Shown one piece after another: positions 1-9,051 of a stretch of DNA of 64,000 nucleotides. Both the position numbers and the translations under genes were made by a program. This DNA comes from Clostridiales bacterium Firm_11 (GTDB lineage: Bacteria > Bacillota > Clostridia > Christensenellales > Aristaeellaceae): positions 55,078 through 119,077 of the forward strand of contig LVAQ01000002.1 in assembly GCA_001604105.1 (NCBI GenBank), read 5' to 3'. Under the pieces are notes generated by a model. That model was given only the letters and a program-made list of their open reading frames with translations. It was not told where the DNA came from and made no database searches. Positions within the stretch are counted from its first letter, which is position 1. Every line of letters starts with the position of its first letter.

Positions 1-313
1 GGTGGGTGCAATAGATGGTTCCACCGTCAATCGAAATGCCAAGCTTGGCAGCCTGCAGAATAGCGTTCTGTTCGGCATGGATTGCGTAGCAAAGCTCTGC
101 GCGCGTGCCGGAGGGAATATTCTGTATGTCCCGCATGCACTCCCCGCGTTCACGGCATGTGGTAACACCAGCAGGTGCGCCGTTGTATCCCGTTGTCATG
201 ATGCGCTTGTCCTTCACGATCACTGCGCCAATCGCGCGCCCGGAACGGTAGCAGCTGGACCACTGCGAAATAAGCCGTGCCATCTGCATGAAGCGATGAT
301 CCCATTTATCCAA
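1..313 (-). CDS. dCMP deaminase (ComEB-type), C-terminus cut off by window edge
   Basis: Reading the minus strand from position 313 gives a zinc-dependent deoxycytidylate deaminase, which converts dCMP to dUMP for thymidylate synthesis. The visible part has the N-terminal WDHRFMQMARL segment, the GAVIVKDKRI strand, the GYNGAP motif and the active-site HAE triad in CYAIHAEQNAI. The second zinc motif (PCxxC) would lie just beyond the window start. The reading frame has no ATG at its head; a TTG codon at 311-313 preceded by an AAAAGGGGG stretch is the best start. Similar proteins are about 150-170 residues, so roughly two thirds is present. The family call is firm; the start is inferred. Confidence 0.88.
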   Translation of the reverse strand, partial: MDKWDHRFMQMARLISQWSSCYRSGRAIGAVIVKDKRIMTTGYNGAPAGVTTCRERGECMRDIQNIPSGTRAELCYAIHAEQNAILQAAKLGISIDGGTIYCTH

Positions 314-515
314 AGCATGCGCCCCCTTTTGAGGAGCATTATACAGGATGCCTGTGGTTAATGCAACGCTGGATATGTTGCGGGTCAAACGCCTATGTTC
401 GGCCTTTCAGAGGAAGTACTCCGGTCAGCTACCATGAAGCCCTTGTGCTTCGTGTATTGATTGGCTGATGTGCGGCGCTCCGGCATGCCCTCTTTTTCCC
501 GCGCAAGTGCTTGGT

Positions 516-1301
516 TTAATCGTTCTTTGTATGGTCGACATCCGCTCCGTTATTTCCGTAAATGGATAGCAGCTCGGCAGTTTCAGCGCCATCCTCCTGA
601 TACACAATAAGCGGTGGCAGCCATAAGAGCATTGGTTTGGCATTTTTAACGGCTTCGATCAATATCAAATAAGGCGCTTTGCTAGCCTTCGCGCACACCA
701 TGCGCAAACGTTTGGGTTCCAGCTTGCAAGCGCGCAGCGAATCGAACAGCTCCAGCATTCTTGGCGCCGGAAAAACCATCCACAGCCTGCCTTGATTACG
801 CAGGATGGCTGCGCAAGCTTGAACGATTTCTGACAGCGTGCAGGAGGTCTCCTGCCTTGCCAACTGTTGCGCACTTGTGCGACTGGTCAGCACACTCCCC
901 AACTTGCCGTAGGGCGGGTTGCATACAACGGCATCCATTGACTCATAGCCCAATATTTGTGGCGCCCGTCGCAAATCATCCCCATGTATTTGGATGCGTG
1001 TCTCAAGTCCATTGATTGCCACGCTTCGGCGTGCCATATCCGCCATATTCTCCTGCCACTCAAAAGCATGGAATACTGTGGTGGGTTCCGCTTGGCTCAT
1101 AAGTAGCGGAAGAATGCCGGTGCCTGTACCCAAATCCGCCACCTGATCACGCTTTCGAAGTCTGGCAAAATGCGCAAGCAGAACTGCATCCATGCCGAAG
1201 CAGAATGCATCGGGTTTTTGCAGAATACGCAGCCCATTGTTTTGCAGATCGTCCAACCGTTCATCGTCCCGGCGCAAGGCATGTTCAAGCAATAAAGTCA
1301 A
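516..1301 (-). CDS. TrmN6-like tRNA (adenine-N6)-methyltransferase
   Basis: A 261-residue class I SAM-dependent methyltransferase of the YabB/TrmN6 family, cytoplasmic. It starts with the family signature LDDLQNNGLRILQ, followed by the SAM-binding DLGTGTGILPLLMSQ loop near residue 56 and the catalytic NPPYGK motif near residue 128, which marks N6-adenine or similar base methylation. Family members in E. coli modify A37 of tRNA-Val; the substrate here is inferred from the family only. It lies downstream of the SpoIID-domain gene on the same strand with about 60 bp between them, so it could share its transcript. Confidence 0.85.
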   Translation of the reverse strand: MTLLLEHALRRDDERLDDLQNNGLRILQKPDAFCFGMDAVLLAHFARLRKRDQVADLGTGTGILPLLMSQAEPTTVFHAFEWQENMADMARRSVAINGLETRIQIHGDDLRRAPQILGYESMDAVVCNPPYGKLGSVLTSRTSAQQLARQETSCTLSEIVQACAAILRNQGRLWMVFPAPRMLELFDSLRACKLEPKRLRMVCAKASKAPYLILIEAVKNAKPMLLWLPPLIVYQEDGAETAELLSIYGNNGADVDHTKND

Positions 1302-1364
1302 TCCTTATCCATTATTCAATCTTTCAATTTTCTGGGAAACTGAGGCAGCACAGCCCTATACGTT

Positions 1365-4300
1365 TCATTCCAGGAAAGACAGGCCGGCAGTCAGGCAGTA
1401 TCCCTGCAGCTGATAATACACAATCTCTGACCATGTATCTCCGCGGCGAAGCACCTGCACCTGTGTGCCCGCAAGCATATCCAATAGCTTTGCGCTCGTT
1501 TCCTGAGAGCACTGCGACCATAGCGAAAGGGTTGTCGCAGCGTTTTCCGGGCTAATCACAGCCTGCAAGGTTATCAGCGGCACCTGCATCGTCGGATCCT
1601 CCGTGGCGGTAGGCGCCACGGTAGCCGTCGTACTGGTTGTTGCGGTGCTTTGTGCCAATTCTGCTGGCTGGGTTGTCGTCAGGAACTGACTTTGAACATA
1701 TCCGCTAACGCTTTCATAGGTGATATAACTCCAATCGGAACCATATGATACCAATACCACCTGCGCTAGTCTTGGTATTGATAGCAGTGCGGCCGACGAA
1801 GTGGATGAACTTGCACGCAGATTGAGCGATCCGCTATCCGTATACACCCAAGCAATTGTGCTGGATGCATTTGTGGTTTCGGTACTACTGATAGTAGGTG
1901 AGAGCGTGGGTGATGGTGTGGCATCCTGTGCTGTAGCCGTATCAGTAAACACCAGGTATGCGCTTTGAACATAGCCTTGTAATGTGCCGTAAACCACACA
2001 GCTCCAGGGATCGCCTTTCTCAACCACATTAACGATCGTTAACCGCGGTATGGCAGCGAGAATCTGTGCTTCGGTACTCATCTGCGCGCGCAGATTAAGC
2101 GATCCTGACGGTGTCACAACGGTTGCAGTCATCGCGCTTGTATCAGTAGCCGAAGCATTAGGCGTTGCAGTTGCGGTGGTTTCGGTTTCTGAAATCATTT
2201 GAAATGAAAGATAGGTAGACATCGCATACCCGTTTATGCCTGCGTACTGAATATAACTCCAGGTATCACCCCGCTGCATCACTTGCACTGTCGCGTTTCG
2301 CGGGATCGTCACCAGCACGCTTCCATTGGGAGAGGCGCGCAGATTCAATGAGCCGCCGGAAGTAATGACCGTCGCGGTGCCGATGATTGTGGTATCGGTT
2401 GCGTTGTCGGTGGCAAACATCAGGTAGATATTCATTACATAGCCCGTATACCCGAGATAGGTTGTTTGGCTCCATGCCTCCAACTTCGTGATAATGGTGA
2501 TGATTGTACCTTTGGGGATTCTTGTTAATATCCGGCTTCCTGGCAGCATATCCGAGCGCAGGTTGAGGGAGCCGCTTGCGGTACTTACGGTTGCCAGTAG
2601 TGTCACCGTTTCTGCATCCGCTGTTGTTTCAGGTGACACTGTGGCCGTATCAGCCGTGGGCGAAACCGTTTCGTCCAAATCTGGGTCTTCCGTGGTTGCA
2701 TCGGTTGCCGATGGATCGAGCGTCGTTTCAGGCGATTCGGTTGCCGTTGCTGTTGCTTCCGCAAAGGTTAAGAACACACTCATGGCATAACCGCTGCTGC
2801 CCGCGTAACTAACACCGCTCCATTCCGAACCGCGCTGGGTCACGGTGACCGTGGCGCCGCGGGGTATTGTGCGCACGATGGTACTGCCTGTTTTCGGCTC
2901 TACACGCATGTTAAGCGAACCGCTCGCGGTGGTTACGGTTGCGGTTGTTTGTTGTGCATCACTGGTAGCTCCGTCGCTATCGGTTGCATCCCCGGCGTCA
3001 CTAAACTGTAGATACACCGTCATCACATACCCGCTGTAACCGTTATACGTTACGGCGCTCCATGTATCTCCCTTGCTGGTGACTGTGACGGTCGCAAGGC
3101 GTGGAATGGTGGTCAAAATCGTGCTGCCCGCTTGTGCTGCACTGCGCAAATTCAAGGATCCGCTTTGTGTTGCCACAATGGCCGTCCATTGCGTATCGGT
3201 GCTGCTATCCGTGGCAGGAAGTGTTAAGCTCTCTGTACGGACATATCCCGTCACCCCTTCATAACGCACGACGCACCAGGATTCACTGCTGCTGATGAGT
3301 ACAACGCTCTGTCCCATGGGAATGCTCATGAGCATTGCAGCGCTATCATCCGCGCTTACGCGCAGGCTTGCGGCAGTCACATGTACGATCGCTGAGGGTT
3401 CCGTAGATTGACTATCGTCTGTATCGCTGGCGTCGGTATCTCCATCGCCGATAACAGCGTCGCCATATTGCAAGGATGCGGTAAGTATGTAGCCGCTCAC
3501 ACCATTGTAGGTCAAATAGGCCCAGGAGCCGTCATCACTGGTAACCTCAACCGTGGTGCCGGCGGTCAGTTGCGCAAGCACAGTCGCATCGGTAGCGGCA
3601 GACTGTCGCAGGTAAGCAACGCCGCCTTCTTCCGCCAGTACCGTGGCGCTTGTGATGCCGGAGGTGACCGCGCTGCCAGGATAACTCGTGCTCAAGGTGA
3701 GAAAATCCGTAGATGCATAGGCTACCGTCGCGCCGTATTGCACATGCGCCCAGCCGCTGGACTTACTGAACACTGTAAGAATCGCACCGTTAGGCGCAGT
3801 TGTAAGCACTGTGCCTGAATAACTGCCTTGACTGCGCAAGTTGAGGTAACCATTGGCAGTCACCGTACCAAACCCTTCAATGCTCGTTACCGTTTGCGTA
3901 GAGGAGCTGGCAGGCGTGCCGCTGATCGTAAGCGAATTCGTGGGCACGTACCCCACAATGTTCCCATACCCGATCAGGCACCATGTGCCATCACGCATAT
4001 AGACTTTGACGGGTGACTGGTTAGCCACAACGCCAAGGATTGCGCCGGAAGTATCCCGGCTTTTTCGTATTGCAAGCGACGCTGTGCTGGAAGCCAGCTT
4101 TACGACAGCAGAAACAGTAGTGGTATCCGTGTCATCGGTATCATCTACGGTTGCCGAAGGTTCTTCGGTCGTAATTTCGTCCGTCGATCCTGACGCGAGA
4201 ATGCTACTGGTGAATGTTGTACCCACCTGCGTGCTTCCCTCATAATAGAAGCCAAGTATTTTGTCATAAGTATAGCCAAGTTTGCCCATATACATGGCGC

Positions 4301-5591
4301 CGCGTTGGCTCATGCCCAGCGCATGCCCAAAGCGCCGCGCCTCCAGTTGAAAATTGCTACCGCTTTTTGTGACTGTCCACAACTCGTTTTTACTGCTTTG
4401 AATGCTCATGCTGAGCATGCTTTCCAGCTCCGTAAAAATCATGCAGGTGATGGTGGTGCTTGCGGTCACGCTTGCGCCTGCGGTGTTAGCTGTGGTAGCA
4501 GAGAGGGTAAAATCCAGTTTGGTATATACCCTGCTTGGTGAGGCATACATGGGTGTATGGGCTACGATGTTTTGAATGGTAGAAAGCGTCGTGTTTGACG
4601 TTGTCGCCGCATACCCAGTTGCCTTGAGCGCCGCGACAGTTTTTTCCTTCAACAATGCAACCAGGGCAGTGCTGTTACTGGAGACATTCGCATATATGGT
4701 CGCCTTTTTCACAACGCTATCCGTATTGGCATAGTCAAAGGGATCATCTTTAACACCTAGGTAATCCAAGCCGGTTGTACCCCAGATATTGCGTATGGAC
4801 TCCGTTTGACCACCATTGCTTGCACTGTAATACGTCGCGGTATAGGCGCTGCTGTTTTTCAGCACAATGCCCTTGGTTGCGTTTACGGCGGCTTCACAGG
4901 TTGCATTGCTGGAGGGCGTGCCATTGTATACTTGATCATTGGTGGTATCCACCACATCATAGTATCCGCTTGCCCGGCTGTTCATCATACGTACGGTATA
5001 GGTCCGCGCCGCTACTGCCTGTGCCTTGAGCGCCTCCGTGGGCGCGCTTGAACCCATCTCATAGGGTAACACCCCATACAGGTAATCTTCGATGTATACA
5101 TGTGCTATGGTGTACAGCTTGTATGTGCCACTGCTCTGCAAAACCGCGCGAAAGGAAATGTCCCCGGGATAGGGGTTGTTGGGTCTACGGCTTTGGGATA
5201 TACGAATACCATTTGTGCCCGTCGCGCTGTGCCTTCGCAGCGCGAAATAGGTACCCATGTTGGTTTTCGTTCCATTGCGCGTCAGGGTGATCGCGCCTGT
5301 GCTGGTACTAAAGCCAACCGTGACGGTTTCACCATTGGTAAGGTAGGTTCCGGTACTCAGCGAGTAATTGCCCGCGATGGTCAGGTTCAGCGTTGTAGGA
5401 TTGCCAAGCGATGAAAGAAACACGCGCACCATGCCATTGACCGACCCTCTTGCCTTTGAATAGGGCGCAGCAACGACTGTGGCACTGTTTACCGATTCTC
5501 CTTGCGCAGGGGCAACAGGTAAGGCTGTTAAGCATAGACATAGAAGCAATGCCGCAGCTCTGTGCCATGCTTTGATTACATGATATCGCAT
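1365..5591 (-). CDS. Exported SpoIID/LytB-domain protein with eleven SH3-like repeats
   Basis: A 1408-residue exported protein. The start is ATG at 5589-5591 behind a perfect AGGAGG; the frame is open a few codons further but that part contains the ribosome binding site. Residues 1-33 form a signal peptide. A SpoIID/LytB domain follows to about residue 450, with the family motifs IEDYLYGVLPYEM, EALKAQAVAARTY and YYSASNGGQTE; in SpoIID the Glu of such motifs acts in peptidoglycan lytic transglycosylation. The remaining ~950 residues hold eleven SH3-like repeats of about 60 residues, most with the core SGSLNLRS...IPRGATV...W..V.Y.G..GYV, joined by linkers rich in Thr, Asp, Ala and Ser. The repeats probably anchor the enzyme to the wall. 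No LPXTG or S-layer motif is seen at the C-terminus. Confidence 0.88.
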   Translation of the reverse strand: MRYHVIKAWHRAAALLLCLCLTALPVAPAQGESVNSATVVAAPYSKARGSVNGMVRVFLSSLGNPTTLNLTIAGNYSLSTGTYLTNGETVTVGFSTSTGAITLTRNGTKTNMGTYFALRRHSATGTNGIRISQSRRPNNPYPGDISFRAVLQSSGTYKLYTIAHVYIEDYLYGVLPYEMGSSAPTEALKAQAVAARTYTVRMMNSRASGYYDVVDTTNDQVYNGTPSSNATCEAAVNATKGIVLKNSSAYTATYYSASNGGQTESIRNIWGTTGLDYLGVKDDPFDYANTDSVVKKATIYANVSSNSTALVALLKEKTVAALKATGYAATTSNTTLSTIQNIVAHTPMYASPSRVYTKLDFTLSATTANTAGASVTASTTITCMIFTELESMLSMSIQSSKNELWTVTKSGSNFQLEARRFGHALGMSQRGAMYMGKLGYTYDKILGFYYEGSTQVGTTFTSSILASGSTDEITTEEPSATVDDTDDTDTTTVSAVVKLASSTASLAIRKSRDTSGAILGVVANQSPVKVYMRDGTWCLIGYGNIVGYVPTNSLTISGTPASSSTQTVTSIEGFGTVTANGYLNLRSQGSYSGTVLTTAPNGAILTVFSKSSGWAHVQYGATVAYASTDFLTLSTSYPGSAVTSGITSATVLAEEGGVAYLRQSAATDATVLAQLTAGTTVEVTSDDGSWAYLTYNGVSGYILTASLQYGDAVIGDGDTDASDTDDSQSTEPSAIVHVTAASLRVSADDSAAMLMSIPMGQSVVLISSSESWCVVRYEGVTGYVRTESLTLPATDSSTDTQWTAIVATQSGSLNLRSAAQAGSTILTTIPRLATVTVTSKGDTWSAVTYNGYSGYVMTVYLQFSDAGDATDSDGATSDAQQTTATVTTASGSLNMRVEPKTGSTIVRTIPRGATVTVTQRGSEWSGVSYAGSSGYAMSVFLTFAEATATATESPETTLDPSATDATTEDPDLDETVSPTADTATVSPETTADAETVTLLATVSTASGSLNLRSDMLPGSRILTRIPKGTIITIITKLEAWSQTTYLGYTGYVMNIYLMFATDNATDTTIIGTATVITSGGSLNLRASPNGSVLVTIPRNATVQVMQRGDTWSYIQYAGINGYAMSTYLSFQMISETETTATATPNASATDTSAMTATVVTPSGSLNLRAQMSTEAQILAAIPRLTIVNVVEKGDPWSCVVYGTLQGYVQSAYLVFTDTATAQDATPSPTLSPTISSTETTNASSTIAWVYTDSGSLNLRASSSTSSAALLSIPRLAQVVLVSYGSDWSYITYESVSGYVQSQFLTTTQPAELAQSTATTSTTATVAPTATEDPTMQVPLITLQAVISPENAATTLSLWSQCSQETSAKLLDMLAGTQVQVLRRGDTWSEIVYYQLQGYCLTAGLSFLE

Positions 5592-5976
5592 GAACAGCCT
5601 CCTCACGCGTGTTTAACAGTTTCGTAACTAATCGGATTCTAACATATCAATGGATAAAAGTCTATAGTAATAAGGCATTCCAACTGATAACCCATACCAT
5701 TGGTTACGTATGCAATCCTGATTATCGCCTGATATTCCCGCCGAATGTAATGGCATCCTCCCTCCAACATGAAGCGGTTTGCAGCGCTTCATGATCTTGT
5801 TTAAGCATGAATGCGAGGCAGCATAACAAAATGCGGATTGCCGTTCCAATGGATAACCGCGATCACCCATTGGAACGGTCAGAATGGAACCTTTTTGGGC
5901 ATCAACACTCGATTAATCGCACATTGCCCATCACAATTGTAACAATATCGCTGCAGAAATGCGATAACGGTGCATA
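5592..5976. other. Non-coding interval with a 12-bp inverted repeat
   Basis: Between the SpoIID-domain gene and rnhA I see no convincing gene. Short frames on both strands lack ribosome binding sites and family resemblance. The interval contains the promoter region of the SpoIID-domain gene and the perfect inverted repeat at 5841-5852/5877-5888, listed separately. Confidence 0.5.
5841..5888. repeat. Inverted repeat, 12-bp perfect arms
   Basis: The arms CCGTTCCAATGG (5841-5852) and CCATTGGAACGG (5877-5888) are exact reverse complements separated by 24 bases. There is no T-run on either side in the right place for a simple terminator, although CTTTTT follows about 12 bases later on the plus strand. 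It may be a regulatory hairpin or an operator pair. Confidence 0.6.
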
Positions 5977-6013
5977 GCAAAAAGGAACCCCGCAGTTGCG
6001 CGGCGATTCCTCC
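5977..6013 (-). terminator. Rho-independent terminator after rnhA
   Basis: On the minus strand, just past the rnhA stop, AGGAATCGCCGC and GCGGGGTTCCT form a G+C-rich stem around GCAACT, followed by TTTTTGC. It closes the rnf-proC-rnhA transcript. Confidence 0.75.
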
Positions 6014-6023
6014 TGAAGTAGTT

Positions 6024-6551
6024 TTACGGTTTGACTTCATTTGCTACAGGTGTTGCTGCTTCCTGTGTTTCCTCGCCATTCATGCGGCGGTATTCTTTGA
6101 TTGCCTCCCGTGCCAGCGCGTCACAACGGTTGTTCATTGGATCATCAGCATGCCCTTTTACTTTATGAAAGGTTACCTGATGTTTTTTCAGCTTCATGAT
6201 TTGTAAAAGCAATTTCCACAAATCGCTGTTCTCCACAGGTTTATTCTCGCTAGTGAGCCAGCCGTTTCGCTGCCAGTTATCAATCCAATGCTCATTAAAG
6301 GCATTAACCGTGTACGCGGAGTCCGAATACACTTCCACAACACATGGCTCTTTGAGCGCACCAAGCCCGCTGATGACCGCAAAAAGCTCCATGCGGTTAT
6401 TGGTAGTGCTGGGCATGTGCCCCGATAGCTCTTTGCTGCGTTCTCCAAATCGAAGGATCGCGCCCCAGCCTCCCGGCCCGGGGTTGCCCGAGCATGCGCC
6501 ATCGGTATAGAGCTGTACGCGTTTGGCGGGCTTTTCCTGCGTTTGCGTCAT
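6024..6551 (-). CDS. rnhA: Ribonuclease HI
   Basis: A 175-residue RNase HI that cuts the RNA strand of RNA/DNA hybrids. The N-terminal YTDGACSGNPGPGGWG motif and the four acidic residues of the family are present: D17, E55 (in NNRMELFAV), D77 (in YSDSAY) and D144, with the KVKGHADDPMNN loop supplying the conserved His. The start is ATG at 6549-6551, behind GAGGGG; the frame runs 18 codons further upstream into proC but without a better signal. The gene lies 10 bp after the proC stop and ends the operon. The C-terminal ~20 residues are a family-variable tail. Confidence 0.95.
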   Translation of the reverse strand: MTQTQEKPAKRVQLYTDGACSGNPGPGGWGAILRFGERSKELSGHMPSTTNNRMELFAVISGLGALKEPCVVEVYSDSAYTVNAFNEHWIDNWQRNGWLTSENKPVENSDLWKLLLQIMKLKKHQVTFHKVKGHADDPMNNRCDALAREAIKEYRRMNGEETQEAATPVANEVKP

Positions 6552-6561
6552 GGTAATCCCC

Positions 6562-7377
6562 TCATGCCTTTGCTGTAGTTGACAACTGACGGCTCTTGGT
6601 TGCACAAGCCTGCATGGCTTCTATCACACTGGTGCGAAAACCGGTACGCTCCAGCGTGGCCACGGCTTCAATGGTTGTTCCGGCCGGCGAGCATACCATA
6701 TCCTTGAGCGCCGCGGGATGCTCCCCCGTCTCCAACACCATCTTAGCCGCACCGTATACCGCTTGTGCGGCCGCTCGATAGGCTAAAGCGCGGGGCATAC
6801 CCTGTGCGACAGCGCCATCTGCCATCGCTTCGATGAACATGAACACATACGCAGGGCTGCTGCCAGTTGTGGCGATAACCGCATCGAAGAGGTTTTCCGG
6901 CAGTACCGCTACTTCTCCAAGCGTTTTGAAAAGTTCCTTTGCCCAGGCAAATGCTTCGGCATCCAGAGAGTTCTGCTCGCACAGGGCTGTGAACCCGGCG
7001 CCCACCAACGCGGGTGTGTTTGGCATGGTACGCAGTACTTGTGCGCCGCTTTTTGCGTCCAATACTTGCGTTAGCATGGAACTCGTCCAACCGGCAGCGA
7101 TAGATAAGAAGCGCTTTCCATTGGCAAAAGGCGCCGCGCTCTCCAGCACACCGCGTAAATAAACGGGTTTGACCGCCAGTACGATGAACTCACACTGTCG
7201 AATAAGCTCCTCTTGCGAAAGAGCCACTCTAATAGCATACTGTTCCCGCATACGCGAACATTGATCCGGATTGACATCATAAATTGCGATCTCCGAAGCA
7301 GGCAGAAACCCCTTCTCCAGAACGCCGCCCATGATTGCACCAGCCATGTTGCCTGCACCAATAAACCCTAGCTTCAT
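6562..7377 (-). CDS. proC: Pyrroline-5-carboxylate reductase
   Basis: A 271-residue enzyme reducing 1-pyrroline-5-carboxylate to proline. The NAD(P)-binding GFIGAGNMAGAI is at the N-terminus; RTMPNTPALVGAG and the C-terminal MVCSPAGTTIEAVATLE signature are intact. The start ATG at 7375-7377 follows the rnfB stop by one base, so translation is probably coupled; a longer frame exists but overlaps rnfB. Its place between rnfB and rnhA suggests it is simply co-transcribed. proA and proB are not in this window. Confidence 0.95.
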   Translation of the reverse strand: MKLGFIGAGNMAGAIMGGVLEKGFLPASEIAIYDVNPDQCSRMREQYAIRVALSQEELIRQCEFIVLAVKPVYLRGVLESAAPFANGKRFLSIAAGWTSSMLTQVLDAKSGAQVLRTMPNTPALVGAGFTALCEQNSLDAEAFAWAKELFKTLGEVAVLPENLFDAVIATTGSSPAYVFMFIEAMADGAVAQGMPRALAYRAAAQAVYGAAKMVLETGEHPAALKDMVCSPAGTTIEAVATLERTGFRTSVIEAMQACATKSRQLSTTAKA

Positions 7378-7378
7378 A

Positions 7379-8449
7379 CTATGCATCCTTACTATTGCTG
7401 TCGTTGGGAATCGCCAATACACCTTCGCTGGTGCCTACCTTGGCGTTTGCATCTCGCACATGCTGACGTACGGGCAATGTAATGGCTTTCTTAGGGCACT
7501 TGGGTACGCATTGGCCGCAACCGGTGCATGCTTCGTTGACTTCATGCACACGCTTCAGTTCACCGGAAATGGCTTCAAACTGACATACCTTCTTGCAAAT
7601 GGTACAGCCAATACAAAGCGTACGATCGATTTGCGCAATGCGTCGATTGTCGAAATCCCCCCACATAGCAGAGGTTGGGCACACTTCGGCGCACATCATG
7701 CATCCGGTGCATTTTTCCGTATCGATTACAGGCAGGTTGTTCTTCATCTCAATTGCACCGAACTTGCATGCCTTCTTGCAAAGCTCGCAGCCGATACAGC
7801 CGATGCGGCAATTATCACTTACCAGCACGCCTTTATCCGCCGCACGGCAAAGAACACGCACAGGCAGCGAAACCGGCTTAAGCTCCAGGACTTCCTTCGG
7901 GCAAACCTGAACGCACGCACCGCACGCGGTGCATTTTTCAGCATCAACCACCGCAAGCCCAATGTTTTTATTGATATGAATGGCATCAAACTGGCATGTG
8001 CGCTCGCATGTGCCCATGCCAAGGCAAGCATATTTGCATGCACGGTTGCCATCGTTTACCAGTGTGGCGGCGATGCAATCCTCGATGCCCTGGTACTGGA
8101 ATTTCGTCTTGCATCGATCAAGCGTTCCCTGACAAACAACCGTTGCGACCGTCCGCTCTTTCTCTCCTACGCTTGCCGCGCCGATGATGGCGGCCACCTG
8201 ATTGGCAACTTCGCTACCACCAACCGTACAGGCGTCAGCGGGCGCCTTTCCGGCAGCAATGGCTTCCGCCAACCCATCGCAACCGGGAAAACCGCAGGCA
8301 CCGCAATTCGCGCCTGGTAATACGGCGCGAATCTCATCGCGTTTAGGGTTGCTGGGTACTTCAAAAATCTTATTGGTAAGCGTAAGCAGCAACCCGAACA
8401 CCAGCGCGATCGCCGTTAGCGTGCCCGTGCCGATCAATAATTCCGTCAT
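7379..8449 (-). CDS. rnfB: Rnf complex subunit RnfB, polyferredoxin form
   Basis: A 356-residue subunit that accepts electrons from reduced ferredoxin in the Rnf ferredoxin:NAD+ oxidoreductase, a membrane ion pump. One N-terminal membrane helix (about residues 4-29) is followed by the RnfB Fe-S motif CGACGFPGC (C49, C52, C57 and a later Cys). The C-terminal part then carries a string of [4Fe-4S] motifs: CKYACLGMGTCERTC, CTACGACVQVCPK, CIGCELCKKACK, CTGCMMCAEVCP, CIGCTICKKVC and CTGCGQCVPKCPK. This polyferredoxin tail is longer than in two-cluster proteobacterial RnfB and typical of clostridial types. It is the last rnf gene of the operon, 14 bp after rnfA. Confidence 0.95.
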   Translation of the reverse strand: MTELLIGTGTLTAIALVFGLLLTLTNKIFEVPSNPKRDEIRAVLPGANCGACGFPGCDGLAEAIAAGKAPADACTVGGSEVANQVAAIIGAASVGEKERTVATVVCQGTLDRCKTKFQYQGIEDCIAATLVNDGNRACKYACLGMGTCERTCQFDAIHINKNIGLAVVDAEKCTACGACVQVCPKEVLELKPVSLPVRVLCRAADKGVLVSDNCRIGCIGCELCKKACKFGAIEMKNNLPVIDTEKCTGCMMCAEVCPTSAMWGDFDNRRIAQIDRTLCIGCTICKKVCQFEAISGELKRVHEVNEACTGCGQCVPKCPKKAITLPVRQHVRDANAKVGTSEGVLAIPNDSNSKDA

Positions 8450-8463
8450 TCCTCACGCCCCCT

Positions 8464-9051
8464 TTAGTGGATGAGCCCAGCGAAGCCCTGAAAAGCAATC
8501 GACATCAGCCCTGCGCCAATCAGTGCGCCCGGGAAACCTTCCATCCACTTGGGCAGGTTGCCAACCGCCATGCGCTCACGAATCGCCGCAAACAGTACAA
8601 TGGCAAGGGTAAAGCCAAGCGCGCCTGCCGTGCCGTTGACAACCGATGCAATCAATCCATAGCCGCCATCTACTGCCGTAGTATTGTTGATAGCCACGCC
8701 TAAAACCGCGCAGTTGGTGGTAATCAGCGGCAGGTATACGCCCAGCGCTTCGTATAGAGAACGGCTGATTTTCTTGAGCACAATCTCCACCGTTTGAACT
8801 AGCACGGCGATGATGAGAATGAACGCAATGGTCTGCATGTACTCCAGATGTAATGGTATTAACAGATAACGCTGTACAAAGAACGTAAACAGGGAAGCGA
8901 TCGCCATCACAAACGTGACGGCCATACCCATGCCTAGCGCCGTCTCGGTCTTTTTGGAAACGCCCAGAAAGGGACAGATGCCCAAGAATTGGGACATGAT
9001 GAGATTGTTGACGAGTACGCCGCCGACAACGATCATGATGAGAGAACTCAT
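8464..9051 (-). CDS. rnfA: Rnf complex membrane subunit RnfA
   Basis: A 195-residue integral membrane protein with about six hydrophobic helices. It carries the family segments NNLIMSQFLGICPFLGVSK near the N-terminus and LPLITTNCAVLGVAI in the middle. The paired Cys residues (ICPF and NCAV) match the positions that hold the shared intramembrane iron-sulfur cluster of RnfA/RnfE. The start codon overlaps the rnfE stop by four bases (ATGA), indicating coupled translation. Confidence 0.94.
   Translation of the reverse strand: MSSLIMIVVGGVLVNNLIMSQFLGICPFLGVSKKTETALGMGMAVTFVMAIASLFTFFVQRYLLIPLHLEYMQTIAFILIIAVLVQTVEIVLKKISRSLYEALGVYLPLITTNCAVLGVAINNTTAVDGGYGLIASVVNGTAGALGFTLAIVLFAAIRERMAVGNLPKWMEGFPGALIGAGLMSIAFQGFAGLIH

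Noticed and set aside
2..361. Plus-strand frame of 119 codons at the window start
   Set aside because: It is the complement of the dCMP deaminase gene, which has clear family motifs on the minus strand.
1365..3500. Tandem SH3-like repeats considered as a DNA-level repeat array
   Set aside because: Similarity is mainly at protein level; the DNA copies have diverged, so there is no CRISPR or satellite structure.
7331..8320. Long plus-strand frame of 329 codons over rnfB
   Set aside because: Antisense shadow of rnfB; no motif of its own, while the minus strand has many ferredoxin motifs.
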